A stretch of 64,000 nucleotides of DNA, taken from assembly GCA_034620365.1 (NCBI GenBank), contig JAQGEQ010000244.1, forward strand, positions 1 through 64,000, written 5' to 3'. Below are positions 11,741 to 24,299 of this stretch, in pieces. The notes under the pieces are model-generated. The model was not told the DNA's origin, ran no database searches, and saw only the letters and a list, made by a program, of their open reading frames with translations. Origin of the DNA: Pegea sp. RAD2-039. Its lineage: Eukaryota; Chordata; Thaliacea; Salpida; Salpidae. A program made the position numbers and the translations under genes. How positions within the stretch are numbered: position 1 is the stretch's first letter; every line of letters begins with the position of its first letter.

Positions 11741-12154
11741 GAAATAGTCTTTAGCTAGATTCAACTTTCAAAATTATGCTTATAATTCTAATGAGTTTGT
11801 CAGATTTTAACAAATATTTCTAAATTCATTTTTCTTGAATTGCTGGATAATTTGAAATGATATAAAATGAGAAAAAGTAATTTTAACGCAGAAACAAAGT
11901 TTTGTTTAATTCACTATTTACCGTAACTTTGTTTATTGACTTTTTTGCTACCCACTAACTCTATTGATCTTCTCTAAAAAACAAATGAAGTTGTTTAATA
12001 CAATGTCAATTAACAATTTCCTTAAAGTTTGAAAACAATAAAATCTTCAAATATTTGATGACAAATTGTAATTCACAAATGGAATTTTTTTTAATTGAGA
12101 CATTCAGCCAGTTTTACTTTGAAAATTTGTTTGTATTTCTCCATATAAATCTTT

Positions 12155-12276
12155 GCAATAATTTATCGACTAATGGTCGATATCAAAAATAACCAACTCT
12201 AAATTTTGTCTCTACTGATTTACGACTGAAGAACCTTTATAATAAAAACTTCTCCTAATCTAGTGTTTGTATGGAG
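12155..12276 (-). repeat. Type I cassette
   Basis: Hairpin 12165-12181; L block CTAGTGTTTGTATGG at 12260-12274 with the CCGG destroyed; spacing 95 bp. Confidence 0.65.
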
Positions 12277-13067
12277 ACAGGTTTTTTTTCGAAAATTATT
12301 TGCTTTTTCACAAATTTGACTTATTCAAAGTCATAAGAATAGTTTTGTGTATTGACAAACAAGATAAAAACTAAATTCTTTTGCTAATTTTGATTAAGTT
12401 TTTGGAGATTTTTCTAATTTTGATAAAAACTATTTCTGAAAATTTTTAAAAACGTGTTTTGGGAGTTTGAAGTCATTGATTTTACTCAAAATTAAATAAT
12501 CAACTCTAAGACGCAACAGTTAAAGAAAATAAATAAATAAATTAAAAATGAATTTATCGTAGAGAGATCTTATGATTATAAATTAGACATTAAAAAAAAA
12601 ACATTTTCTTAATAGTTTCAAATTCAAAGATTAATTAAACTTATTTCAATAAAACTTAAAACAAATTAGTAAAACTTTTATTTTATTTTTAAGTTTAAAG
12701 TTTAATTTTCGAACACTAAAAAGCAAGGTCTGTTAATTGGTCGTAAGTTTGCTGTTTAGTTTAGCTAAATAAAACAATTTCTTTAGTACTTCAGTATAAG
12801 GAGATTTTTGATTTAGTTCTTAAAGAATTACAAAAAGAATTATTAAAAAGTTTATTAGTGAGATGCAAATGGTGGTTTTGGTTACTCAGTGATGTATTTT
12901 AAAATAACTTAAAAAATAATTTATGTTAAACTTTTTTTTTTGTATTTCAAGAGTCAATGATATAAAATTATTTTTTCATAGAAATAATAAGACAAATAAT
13001 ATATAGAAACAAATAAACAAATACAATTATTTCCCTTGAATGATTAAATAATATTTAATTAAAACAA

Positions 13068-13165
13068 TCCCCTTAAATCACCTTTACTCTTTTGAGAAGG
13101 GGCTAAGTGACACAGTCTAATGAGTTGGGATGGTGAAATTAACGAGAAGGACTATATTTTCTATC
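13068..13165. other. Composition island with CCCCTT/AAGGGG stem
   Basis: A stretch less AT-rich than its surroundings, with CCCCTT near 13070 and AAGGGG near 13100 able to pair across a 22-nt loop. A 22-codon frame starting MVKLTRRTIFS follows. It has no repeat partner in the window and no RNA family is recognised. Confidence 0.25.
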
Positions 13166-14304
13166 AGAGTTTACTTCATCAGCTTTTGTTGTTAGTTGCA
13201 ACTACATGATAGTATAACTTTTACTATTGGTTTAAAAAGAAAGATCTAGAAACCATTTAGAAGGAAAACATTATATATATTATCTATTAAATAGGGTGTG
13301 TAGTTTAATATAATAAAAAGTATTACGATTATTATGCTCGACTGGTATAAAAGAGAATAATTAAAAAAATAATTGACATATGTTAATTTTTTGATGAAGA
13401 TTATCGACATATCGTCAGTTTCAAAAAAATTCGTTACTAAAAGTTTCCAGCATGGAGACGTAGTTGAAGTTAATTCTTTCTTATACCAATTTCTTAAAAT
13501 CGAATATTAATTATGTATCAACGTTAATTAATCTTAAATTTCCACTACAAGTTTGATTTATTTAAAACTTTGATATAACTTTTATTTCTATTCAATTCAA
13601 TCCTACAGAAAAATTGTTTTGTACTTTTTTGTGCATAAGTCATTTTAGTTTTAAACTTTCCAAGAACTTCTTAAATGTAAAATTATTACAAATACTTTTT
13701 ATATACAGCTAATTGTATTACTTTTACTAAAACTGATATAAATATTAAAAAAAAATGTTTTGGAATCTTAAATTCACTAAGCAACACTATTTTTCTGGTA
13801 GAAATAAAAGTACAACAATTATAATCTCTAAAAATGTGAAAGAAAAACTTTTCTAGAAACATTTTGTGACTGAAAAAATTAAAATATTTTAATATTTTTA
13901 ACTTCTATTAAGATTATATTTTTTCATAAATTGTTGAATAATTTGAAATAAAAGAAAAACAAAAATTATAAGTATAATATTAAAAAAAATATTTTCTCAC
14001 TCACTATTGCTAAAGTTTACTAAATTTATTTATTGACTATCTTGCTACCCACTAAATTCAATCAAATCCTATAAAAAACAAAAAAAAACAAATTCTTAGG
14101 TAGTAATCATCGTATGTTTTTGTAAATCAAATCACTATTCTGTTGATTACAACGACAAATAATATTTACTACAAAATTTCAATACTAGAAATGAGACAAA
14201 TATTTGACGTCAAATTGCAATTCAGTCCATCAAATTTCTTTCATTGATAAATTCAAGCAGCTTTCATTTTAAAAGTTTGTTTGTACTTCTTAGTAATAAT
14301 TTTG

Positions 14305-14426
14305 GAATTAATTTATCGACACATGGTCGATATCAAAAAAATAAATTTTTTCTATTCAATAATGACTGAAGAATGACTAACCTTCTTGGTTATTAAAACT
14401 TCTTTTAATCTAGTATTTGTCCAGAG
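14305..14426 (-). repeat. Type I cassette
   Basis: Hairpin 14315-14331; L block CTAGTATTTGTCCAGAG from 14410; spacing 94 bp. The first 16 nt of the middle (AGTCATTCTTCAGTC on the minus strand) are shared with the R3 partner at 57391, then the two diverge. Confidence 0.7.
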
Positions 14427-14743
14427 AAAAATTTTTTTTCAAAAATTAAAATTCATTTCATTAATTTGATTTAATCATAATCATAAGAATAATTTTGCCT
14501 GTTGCCAATAAAATTAAACAGAAATGTTTCTACTAATTAATACAATAATAATATATTATCATGTATTGTATAAAAAATGTCTTAAGCTTTTTTATTATAT
14601 CTAATAAAAAGTGTGACATTCTAATAGTGTAAAAAATCAAATTAATTATTTTGTGAAGAACTTTATAAGTAAATCAAAATTTACATGAAATTTTTTTCAC
14701 ATCATGTTAATAATAATACTGACTATTTGAAAAACGTTTACAG

Positions 14744-14873
14744 ATAAATTAAGAGATTTTTTAAAGAGATTTGGCCATTTTAACGACTGCGTTATAAGAC
14801 AAAATCCAAGAGAAATAAACGTTCTTCAGGTTTCGGTATAATGTTATTTTCTGAGCCTGATTCTGTTAAACAA
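14744..14873 (+). pseudogene. RRM exon relic with a 2-nt insertion
   Basis: The 3' splice site GTTTACAG ends at 14743 and a GTAATT donor follows 14873. The length is 130 nt against 128 nt in the two open copies. It reads KLRDFLKRFGHFNDCVIRQN and then shifts frame near 14813 (CCAAGAGAAATAAACG), so the RNP1 part is out of frame. Confidence 0.7.
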
Positions 14874-15144
14874 GTAATTGTGTTTGTTTGAAAAAAGTTG
14901 ATATGAGTTACTTTAAAAAACCTTTATATAGACAGTTAGAAACAATTTCATTAAAAATCGTTTTAATTGTTCTGCTTTAGAGGTGTTTCTATTAATATTA
15001 ATCATATGAATTGTTTGAAAATTTATAATCTAAAAAGTAAAAAACGTAAGGTTAATATAGAATTGTTGTAAACAAAACAACTTTCTCACAGTATAAAATA
15101 AAACGAAAACTTATAATTGAAAATTAGAATTCTGAATTGATTTT

Positions 15145-15275
15145 TGTCCGGACAAACTCTAGATCAAAAGAAGTTTTTGAAGTATTATTGTTTGAAGTAT
15201 TAAAGAAATTTGTATTTTTACAATGTCTTTTTTTAATAAACATTTTGAAATCGACAAATTGTCGAAGATCTAATA
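15145..15275 (+). repeat. Type II cassette
   Basis: L block TTGTCCGGACAAACTCTAGA; hairpin ATCGACAAATTGTCGA at 15250-15265 with one unpaired end base; spacing 105 bp. Confidence 0.65.
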
Positions 15276-15647
15276 TTTAATTTGAAGTTAGTGAGTAATC
15301 TCATTGACCAAAAACCTTATAGAAATTCAAAACACATTTACTTCATTATAAAATAGATTGAAAAAGGTTTTAATCAAACACTTTCAAAAAGCAAGTAAAC
15401 TACTTTTTTGAAAATTGATGATAAATATATAATTCTAAAACAAACCAATTATCTGACGTCAGCAAATCGATATCCGCTGAATTGAACAAAATTAAATCTG
15501 AAAAAGGCAACAATGATACCAAGATCAACAAAAAATTTCTATATTGTCTAAATTAATAGATGAATTTCTTTACAAATAAACCTATCGCTTCATTAACATT
15601 GTGAATTAGTGGTTTTTTAATGAAGTAAGTTTTAGTCTGGTTACCAA

Positions 15648-16265
15648 TGAATTCATTGAGAAGATTTGATGGATTTTTAGGAAAAATAGTTTTATTTCAA
15701 ACTTAATTTTGTATTGAGAAAAATTGGATTTAACTCATTCTAAGTTTTTTTACTAGCTTTTATTTTTTTTGCAATTCAATTATCAAGAATATTTTTTACA
15801 AAAAGTGTTATTAGCTTATCTGAATATGAAAGGAGATTTTGCAGAATATTTATCTATTCAAAAAGTAATTTCAATAAAATAACATTAAAAGATTTTAAAA
15901 CTACTTATACTTTACATAGCAGTTTCTATTAAACAAAAAATTTTATTTATAATCAGCTTTGCACACAAAAGTTAATAATTTTTGAATTAGAACAAAATAT
16001 TCATTTTTACCTCTTCAATATTTCTTTTCTCAAATATATATTATAAGTTATTTTTATTAATTAAGCCGACAGCTTTTTAATATTTAGAATAAAAAAATGT
16101 AATTTGATCTTTTTGACAAATCAGTTATTAAAATTTAGTAATTATACATTTTTTGTTTTCGGTCATTTTTTCAATTTTAAATTACTGGTAGTTCACGAAT
16201 AAAGGAAATATTATTAATTATTCATTAATTATAAGTTTACTTTAGTTGAAATATGAGAAATTTAC
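15648..16265 (+). repeat. Module R4, copy 2
   Basis: Direct partner of 9305-9995. It abuts the right end of R3 copy 1, so R3 and R4 may belong to one longer unit here. Confidence 0.6.
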
Positions 16266-16340
16266 TAGTTTTGATGTAATTTCAAATCTAAATATTTGAA
16301 AAACTTTTTGGCTACAATAGCTGTGATTAATTAAAACCTA

Positions 16341-16446
16341 AGTCAGTAATATGGCCTGCTTCAGCAGAGAAGGGCCATGCTGTAAGCCAGGAAATCCAGT
16401 TGTTACCCAGACAGCAGGATTGCATTCTACTTGCAGTACTATCTAA
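16341..16446 (+). other. GC-rich island with a Cys-rich mini-ORF
   Basis: About half G+C, against about a quarter or less on both sides. ATG 16351 opens 31 codons to TAA 16444, reading MACFSREGPCCKPGNPVVTQ and ending TAGLHSTCSTI, with four Cys. CTGCTTCAGCAG can form a small hairpin. It has no partner elsewhere in the window. It could be a short secreted-peptide exon, a structured RNA or an inserted fragment; nothing decides between them. Confidence 0.3.
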
Positions 16447-16999
16447 TAATTAAATAATCTATAATTAAAAAAATTAATTTTTAAATTTAATGTACTGAAA
16501 AGTTTTGTTTTATTTTTCTATAATGAAACGTCTAGATATTTTTGTCGTAAAATTTTAATCATGTATGAAATGCAATAGAACAGTTCAATACAAAGCTGAG
16601 TTTAAATTAACTAAAATTGAAATTATTAAGAATAAATGATAACTTCTGATTCTTTTAATTGACAACTACTTCTACTCAAAAGTCAGAAAAACTCGAAAAA
16701 AATGACAAAACTAAAAACAGAAAATCATACAAAATCTTGATTTGATTAAATAGAAAATAAGATTTTAATTTTATTGTTTGAGAAGTTTTTTAATTGTATT
16801 TTACTCACCAACTAAACCTAACAACAAATTGATAACTAACTAATAAAGCTAATTAGCTTCTGATTTAAAAAAAAAATAATTAGTCGAGCCTCTGTTTTCG
16901 TAATGAAACATATATTAGATAATAACTAAATACTTTGTTACAATATCCAAATTTTATCGTTGCAATTTTTCCATTTCAGCCAAATGTTTTGTTTTCATT

Positions 17000-17400
17000 T
17001 CATATTTTAATTATCAAATCAAACTTCATAACAGACTGAAAAAGTTCTATTTCACTGAATTTGTTTTACAGACTTGTTTTTATTATGAGTATAGCGTCTA
17101 TATACTACTTGTTATGATTTGAACGAAACTATTTTCAACTTTCTATTTGAGCTTTATACAATTCTGACAGATAGAAGGATACAACTTTTATAAGTTTAGA
17201 AAAGATAAACAAAAAACTATCATAGTGAAATCTTGTGACTCCCAAATAAATAGTAAAATGCAAACATATTTTACAAAATCTTCAATTTAAAGTTTAATCG
17301 AATAAACTTTAATAAGAGCGAGATAAATTGCAAATATTTTGTTTACGACAGGTTTACGCAGAATCTTAATAAATTTTCAAGTTAGAATTTGATTGAACTT
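17000..17400 (-). repeat. E-module end fused to D module
   Basis: 17000-17160 is an inverted copy of the E right end (landmark TATAGCGTCTATATACTACT). 17165-17400 continues in plus orientation with D landmarks (GATAGAAGGATACAAC, TTGTGACTCCC). The junction of inverted E with direct D is specific to this site. Confidence 0.55.
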
Positions 17401-17764
17401 TTTTGTATATTTTTACTAATGGTTTTTTTTAACTTATTTAAGTATCATAAAAACAATTGAATATAATTAGTTTGTAAGACTAATGAATATTTGGTTTTAA
17501 TTTAACGCAACATAAACATCATTCCACTACATAAAAAATATTTATTTTTATTTTGCCATCAATCTTATAGAAAAATATTTCCTACTTCTTAGTGTATAAT
17601 ACATTTTAGTTTTAAGCAGTTTAAAGATGTTTTCAAACTAAGACTATGACAAAAACTATTTATATTTGTATAAAAATATATATATATTTATATAAAGCTA
17701 ATTGTATAATTATCCTTGTTATAAACCTTGTATGAATATTGATTAACATTGTTTTGCAAGCTCA

Positions 17765-18180
17765 AAGTCACTGAGCAACACTATTTGTCTGACAGATAGG
17801 AGGATACAACGTTTATAAGTTTACAAAAAATAAAAAGAAAAACTATCATAGTGAAATCTTGTGACTCAGAAATAAATAGTAAAATGCAATTTAATTTTAC
17901 AAAAGTTTCAATTTAATGTTTAATGTACTAAACTTTAATAAAAGTGATACAAATCGCAAATAATTTGTTGAAGTCAGGTTTACGCAGAATCTTAATAAAT
18001 TGTCAAGTTAGAATTTGTTTGAATTTCTTTTATGTATATTTTTAGTAATGTTTTTTTTTAACTTATTTAAGTATTATAAAAACAGCTGATTAAAATTAGT
18101 TCCAAAAGCTGAAAATGATTTGGTTTTAATTTAATGCAGCATAAACATCATTCTACTACATAAAAATGTTATTAAGTAGA
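17765..18180 (+). repeat. D module
   Basis: The clearest D copy: GTCACTGAGCAACACTATTT, CTGACAGATAGGAGGATAC, TTGTGACTCAGAAATAAATA and then the AATCTTAATAAATTGTCAAG tract. Related copies are at 8995 (-), 20240, 25340 (-), 31030, 49680 (-) and 63440. Confidence 0.65.
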
Positions 18181-19219
18181 TAACAGCGCAATGCTTCAAT
18201 TAAAAGAAATAAATGATAATCTATTAGAAAGTTAAGCTGTATTTTTATTGATTATTTACTAAGCATAAATAATTTTTATATACACTAGAAATTTTTCCAA
18301 ACTTGTGGTTTAACCTGAATGTATACATTTTAAAATAAATTCCTAAAAGAGATGCTGTTATTAAAATTCATCTTAGAAATCATAAAACAAAGCAAAAGAC
18401 ACTTTACAAAGAGAAAACATGAAAATGCCAAAATCCACTCAATTATTCAGTTAAAAAGGTACTAATGGTGGGTTAAAACTAAATACTCAGTATAATCAAC
18501 AATTTTATTGAAACGTGCTTACTCGTTAACAGTAATTTTATTTAAATAAATATTTTAACACATAAAGTATAGTTTTAATAGGGTTTTCATTATTTTGTGT
18601 CTTTTATTTTTCTCTGTTAAATTAAGTTGATAACTTTTTTATTGAATTGAAAACTCAAGACAACTTTGAACTCTGCTTTTGTTTTTAGTTTGATTTTTAG
18701 CTTAAGCTTTATCAAAAAAGTAAATGAAATTAAATTCTTATTACATATATTAATGACAATTCAAGATAGAATAAACCGTTTTGATATATTTCAGTTTCAG
18801 ATTTATTTATGTTTGTTAAAGTAAGAAAAGTGATATATTTATATATTAACATGTTTGTAGTACAAAAATATGAAGCTTAAATTTAAATGTTTTATAGAAA
18901 TTGTGTTTAAATTTCTAATCAGAGTTTACTTTAAATTATAAACCAGTCTTATCTGAAGTTTTAACATTGTCCAAATTACTGTTTACAAAAAAAAATATTT
19001 TAAAATTTAAAATAAACCAACAATGATGTCGTTGGCTTAACAATTTTAAATTTAAAGTTTACGTTTGAAACTTTTTTGGAAATAAAATTGATTAGTTCCA
19101 AGCTTGACGTGAAAAAGTTCTAAAATTAGAGTATTGTTTACTATTTTGTTACAAAATGTTAGTTTTAGATTGTCGTCAAATGTTGTAGATTTTTCTAATA
19201 GAAAGTATTTTACTAATAT
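18181..19219. other. Low-information AT-rich stretch
   Basis: No gene. A short tract near 18350-18420 resembles 31610-31680 (landmark AAATCATAAAACAAAGCAA). Otherwise nothing is recognised. Confidence 0.35.
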
Positions 19220-19399
19220 TTACCTAATGTTTTTTTATTTTGTCCGACTTCATAAGTAATAAATTTTATAAATTCTATCAAATAAACTTTGTATTTCGAT
19301 AAGATTTATCTGAAAAAACTTCAAATAAACTTTTACAAAAATTTTCATTTTTAAACATAACAAAACATCCATGATAAAACCATTTAATGAAGAAATCAA

Positions 19400-19452
19400 A
19401 TAGGTTCAACAATGAATCAAATGGTAATTGTAGTTCTGGTTTTTACTGGTAA
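19400..19452 (+). pseudogene. Exon-end relic with donor (NCSSGFYW)
   Basis: The frame reads RFNNESNGNCSSGFY and ends TAC TG followed by GTAAAC, a plausible 5' splice site. The inverted copy at 36230-36282 reads GFNNELNDNCSSGFY with the same donor. The Cys-x3-Gly-x-Tyr-Trp look suggests an extracellular module, but the piece is too short to assign. Confidence 0.35.
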
Positions 19453-19904
19453 ACTTCTAGCAAAAATTGTGATAATACCATTTACATATCATATGATTAT
19501 ACAACTTTATGAAAAATTACTGATAAATTTGTCTATGGTTTAATTTTTGTTAAACTGTTTTATTAAGTGTTTGATAAACTAAATGCAAAGCATTTTATTA
19601 TATAAAATAATTTTTTTAGAATTGATATATATTAACAAATTGTAATAACATTTATGTCTATAAATAAACATATAAAGATTTACATAAAGTTAAATGAAAA
19701 TACTTGCAAAACAAATTAAATTGTTTTTTTTTATTTTGTTAAATTCCAGCATGTTTTTGTAACTCAAATTATTATCCTGGTGATTATAAATTTCAAAAAC
19801 TTGAATTTTGATAAATATTTGACGTCAAATTGAAAATCCCACTAATTAATATTATTAAATAAAACATCCAAGTAGTTTTACAATTAACATTTTCTTTTAT
19901 TTGT

Positions 19905-20024
19905 CCAATTATCCTATCGACAAATAGTCGATATCAAAAATTACCACAGCTTCATGGTTATCACTAAATGTTAAAGAACATTTCTTTATTTTAAAAAAAT
20001 TTTTCATCTAGTATTTGTCAGGAA
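19905..20024 (-). repeat. Type I cassette
   Basis: Hairpin 19916-19932; L block CTAGTATTTGTCAGGA at 20008-20023; spacing 91 bp. Confidence 0.7.
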
Positions 20025-21219
20025 AAAGTGATTTTTAAAATTTTTTTTATCTATCTTTAAAAGTTTGATTTATGTAAAACTGTGAGACGATATTTATTTC
20101 TTTTGCTATCAATCTTTTGAAAACATATTAGGTACTTGTTAGTGTATAAAATATTTTAGTTTTAAACTGTTTAATGATTTTTTAAAACTGAGACTTTTAC
20201 AAATACGATTTATAAAAAGCTAATTGTATGAGTATGAATAAACAATGTTTGGTAAGCTTATAGTCACTGAGTAACACTATATTTCTGACAGATAAGAGGA
20301 AACAAAGTTTATAAAATTATAAAATATATACAAACAACTGTTAAAGTGACATCTTGTGACTGAAAAATAAATAGTAAAATGTAATTAAATTTTACAAAAT
20401 GTTGTAAATGTTTAATTTACTAAATTTTAATAAAATTGAGACAAATCGCAAATATTTTGTTCAAGTCAGTTTTACACTGAATCTTAATGAATTGACAAGA
20501 TAGAATTTATTTAAATTTTTTTTTGTATAATTTAAGAAATGTTTTTTTAACTCATTTAAGTATTATAAAAATAATTGATTAATATTACTTTGTGTTTACT
20601 TTTAAAGATTATATTTTAAATAAACGCAAAAAAAACATTACACCACTTTTTAAAAAGTTATTATCAAAAATATAACATTGCAGTTTTTCTATGAGAATGA
20701 TAAAACAAAAAGTTTATAAAACTACTCATATTTTTAAACTTTTTTTAGTAAACAAAAAATTTACTATTATTTTAACTTTTAAATTTAAAGTAAATTAAAA
20801 CTTTTTAATCCACATTTTTGTGTAATAAAAAATTATCAAACTAAATATTATTCATTTTTATCACATGCTGCTAATTAAAAACGTTTTTAACTTACATTTT
20901 TTTTTATTTCAAACACTTTAAGCTTTCTATTTTTGTAGAGACGAAAATGTTAATATATCAACACATCACTTTTGTCATATAAACAAATATAAAAAAGTCA
21001 TTACCTGAAATATATCAAAACTTTTTATTCTTACTTGAATTACAGATCTTTCCCTCACTTTTTTGTAAAAGTTTTTGTGTTTCTTTAATTCATAAATAAA
21101 AGTGATTTTCTTGTAGGCGTAAATCATTGATTGATAGAATTTTCAAAAAGAGAAGAATTTCCGTTGATGTATGTTTTCCTATTTACTGAAAGTTTGTAGG
21201 TAATTTTTAACGACCTAAT

Positions 21220-22090
21220 TATAATAAGTTTGTTGAAACTATAGTGATCATACAATTTCATAGCTTTTTCTCGTTTGTATTTTAAGATATTATATTATTT
21301 AAGAATAACAATTGATTTACTGTTTTCTTTTTGTAAATCTTTTTTCGATTTGTCTTATACTTATTACTATGAATTTTCATAATTGCTTCTTCTTTAACAC
21401 TTTACTTTCCTAATTTAAAAAGTCATGCCTATGATAAATTTAGAAAAATATTTAATGTTCGTATCAAATTTATATGTTTTGTTAAAGATATGGGAAGTTT
21501 AGAACTAAAATGTAATATTCACCAAAAAGTAGGAAATAATTTTTCTATAAGATTGATATCTAAGGAGACAAAAAGCGTCGCACAGTTTTAAATAAATCAA
21601 ACTTTTAAAGATAAATAAATATTAATAAATTAGTTTTCTTCCTGACAAATACTAGATGGAAAGATATTTTTATATAAAGTTTTTGGCTTTTGGTTTACGA
21701 GATTACAGTTTTCTTTCAATTTTGGTTAATTTTGATATCGACTATGTGTCGATAGATTATTCTGGTTATTGCAACTAAGAAATAACAAGAAACTTTCAAA
21801 TTTAGAAATTTTTGATTTTTTTACATAATAAAATTACATGACGTCATGTTCAATTTGGCATCAAATATTTGTTGATATTAAAGTTTTTGAATTATGAAAA
21901 AATTGTGTTTTGTTATTTTATTCAAAAAACCTACGGTGATTACAAGCTTATATATTTTTTAGAATATCAATAATTTATTGGGTAGCAAAATGATTAATAT
22001 TAAAATTACTATAAACTAACGTTAGTAAACTAAAATTGTTTTCTTCAACTGTACAATAACAATTAAACCGATAACTTGTCGGTAAGATAA
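21220..22090 (+). repeat. Module R7, copy 1
   Basis: Direct partner of 32958-33850, visibly less diverged than most pairs. Landmarks are GTTTGTTGAAACTATAGTG, AAAAGTCATGCCTATG, ATATGGGAAGTTTAGAAC and a type I cassette. Confidence 0.75.
21640..21765 (+). repeat. Type I cassette
   Basis: L block TCCTGACAAATACTAGATGG; hairpin 21737-21753; spacing 97 bp. The middle is partly shared with the R7 partner at 33380. Confidence 0.7.
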
Positions 22091-22690
22091 CTTGTCGGTG
22101 ACCTAATAAGAAACTAGTATTATGGTTGTAGTAATTAACCAGTTTAAAATGTAACTTTCTCCTATTTTTTATTAGTGCCATTCAAGAAGGTATCATTTTA
22201 ATTTGTTATTCTTATCATTTGTTATTAGTAAAATTTTATTTGAATTGAGTTATTTGGTTATTTCCATTCTTTGTTATTTCAACTTCTTTCAATGAAATAA
22301 AGAGAAAATACTTTATCTTAGAAAATTTACACAACAAACGAGGATGAAATCTTTACAAAATTATTGCAAACTTAAACTGTAAATCTAAAAATATTCTAAA
22401 GTGAAATTTGTGATTGTGAAGCAAATTAAAAAGCTTTTTTGTTAAATTACTGTTTTTAACTGAAAAAAAGTTGAGTTGCTTCATTTGCTAATGTGACATT
22501 TTATGAAACAAAATCATAATAGAAGAAAATTTATAAATTTCAAATAGAAAGTATATAACAATCATTCAAATAACAACAAGTAGTATATCGACGCTATACT
22601 TAAAATAAAAACAAGTCTAAAAAACAAAATCAGTGAACCGGAACATTTTCTATCTGATATGAAGTTTGATTTGATTTGATAAAAAAAATA
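21830..22690 (+). repeat. E module, copy 1
   Basis: It follows the R7 cassette. Landmarks in order: AATTTATTGGGTAGCAAAA, GGTTATTTCCATTCTTTG, TTACACAACAAACGA and TATATCGACGCTATA. Copies at 26020, 36790 and (inverted) 62440. The 68-codon minus-strand frame inside it is not conserved between copies. Confidence 0.65.
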
Positions 22691-24299
22691 TGAGATGAAA
22701 ATAAAACATTTGGCTTAAAAACTACTGTATCAAGATGTTTCTGAAATATCTAAAATTGTAATCACATCAAAACTGGTAAATCAAACTTTTATTAAAATAA
22801 CAGAATTAACAACTTTAAGTTTCACCTCTGTATGTAATAGAGATTAATTTTAGAAATATTTAAGAGGATGCAATTGTAATAAAGTTGAAAAATAAAACAA
22901 TTTTAAAGACATTTTAGTGTTTCAACTATAAGTAAAAAAAAAACAATAAGAACAATTTTTCAGAAATCTTCTAGATTTTGAAATTTAAAAAAACGAAAAA
23001 TAATAAAAATCAAATTAAGATTAATTTAATTTTCTGTTTCAAATTTTTAATATTTTAATCAAACATTATTATTTACTACTTTATTTTCATGCAAATTAAG
23101 TATCAGTAATGTTGTTTTTAAAAAAATTTTATAAATGTTAAATATACTATTATATGTCAGTGAAATATATAAAAACCTTTTATTCACTACTTTTTTTCAG
23201 TCACAAGATGTCTCTGTTTCATCATCACAATCGATTTTTTTATCTTATAGAATTAGTGTTTTGTGTTGAGATCTGTAGACATTTAGTTTTTCTCACTAAC
23301 TTTGAGCTTACAAGAAAATATATTTAAATTTTAAGCAACATTTCTATCTAAACTCATCTAATTTTTTTCACATCGAAAATACTTTTAACTCATTTTATTT
23401 AAAAGAAATCTTTTAAAACTTAGTTTTGAAACTGATTTTAGAGAAATTAAGAATTACCAAATAGTAAAAAGATAATTAACATTTTTTTAGAATACAAAAC
23501 ATGTTTTCGTTGTCCTAAAAAAAACAAGCTTATACAGAAAATTGATTTTTGAAAATTCAGTTTTGTCCGGACAAATACTAGATCGAATTAAATTAATAAA
23601 TATATAAAGAAATACCATTTAGCGACTTGTTGGTCTTGTCACTAGTCCAAAATCACACATTTGAAATCGACAAACTTGTCGATGTCCTTAAAACAAATTA
23701 GTTGTAATTGGTTAGTAACCTTGTCTCTGAAAACTTCATGAAATTCAGAATAGTTGTATAACCGCTGAAAACATGTATTTTGTCGATAGGATAGATTAGG
23801 ATTTTTTAATAAGTTCAAACAATATTTCAACAAACAATGAAAACTTTGAATAAGAAGAATGTTTCTTAATATTATAGATAAAAGGAATTAAACAATTTGA
23901 ATAGCTAGTTGTGGTAACTTTTATTTATTGGTAATTTTGTTAGCCAATAAATTTGAAAGTATTTTAGAAAGTGTTTAAAACATAATTATTGTATTTAGTT
24001 AGTTACTTTGGGTGAAAATTAATAAATAATATGTTTGGATATTATAAAATATCTTAAACTAAGTATCATTATAATATTTTTGTTAATGACATTAGCCAAA
24101 GATCTAAACTTTAAGATGATATTTTAAAGCTGTAAGCTATATCATGGGTTAATTAGAAACTTTTTAAAGTTAAACTTTCTGATAATCAACATAGAGCAAA
24201 TTTCAAAATAAACTTTTTATACAAATTGTGTTTTGGTTTTAATATCTTTACTTTGTTTTGTTTTTTAACCCGAAACTGTGAGTCTAAGAAAGATTAATT
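22691..24299. other. Mostly unassigned AT-rich sequence
   Basis: Apart from a short D-like tract near 23150-23300 and the cassette at 23561, nothing is recognised. The 63-codon minus-strand frame at 23642-23833 lies across the hairpin and is taken as chance. Confidence 0.35.
23561..23690 (+). repeat. Type II cassette
   Basis: L block TTTTGTCCGGACAAATACTA; hairpin ATCGAC-AAACTT-GTCGAT at 23666-23683; spacing 105 bp. Confidence 0.65.

Larger units (their letters stand above)
10760..12490 (+). repeat. Module R5, copy 1 (about 1.7 kb)
   Basis: It matches the reverse complement of 50020-51770 along its length, starting with an A-core at the left end and passing a type I cassette near the right end. 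The minus strand carries the DVIEQVDFDQ coding relic around 11575-11740. Confidence 0.65.
13780..15600 (+). repeat. Module R3, copy 1 (about 1.8 kb)
   Basis: It aligns in direct orientation with 56840-58700. In order: a TCACTGAGCAACAC-like start, TTGTGACTGAAAAA, the palindrome TTTGACGTCAAA (14206), a type I cassette on the minus strand, the RRM exon relic and a type II cassette. The fixed order of five landmarks over 1.8 kb in both copies indicates a segmental duplication or a long element. Confidence 0.75.
19220..20765 (+). repeat. Module R6, copy 1 (about 1.5 kb)
   Basis: The left part (19220-20050) is an inverted partner of 35090-36470. The right part (19840-20765) is a direct partner of 30625-31550. 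It contains an exon relic near 19400, TTTGACGTCAAA (19822), a type I cassette and a D module. The two partial partners show that this copy joins segments found separately elsewhere. Confidence 0.7.

Noticed and set aside
13395..13500. A further cassette at 13.4 kb
   Set aside because: The hairpin is degenerate (ATCGACATATCGTCAG) and no L block can be recognised.
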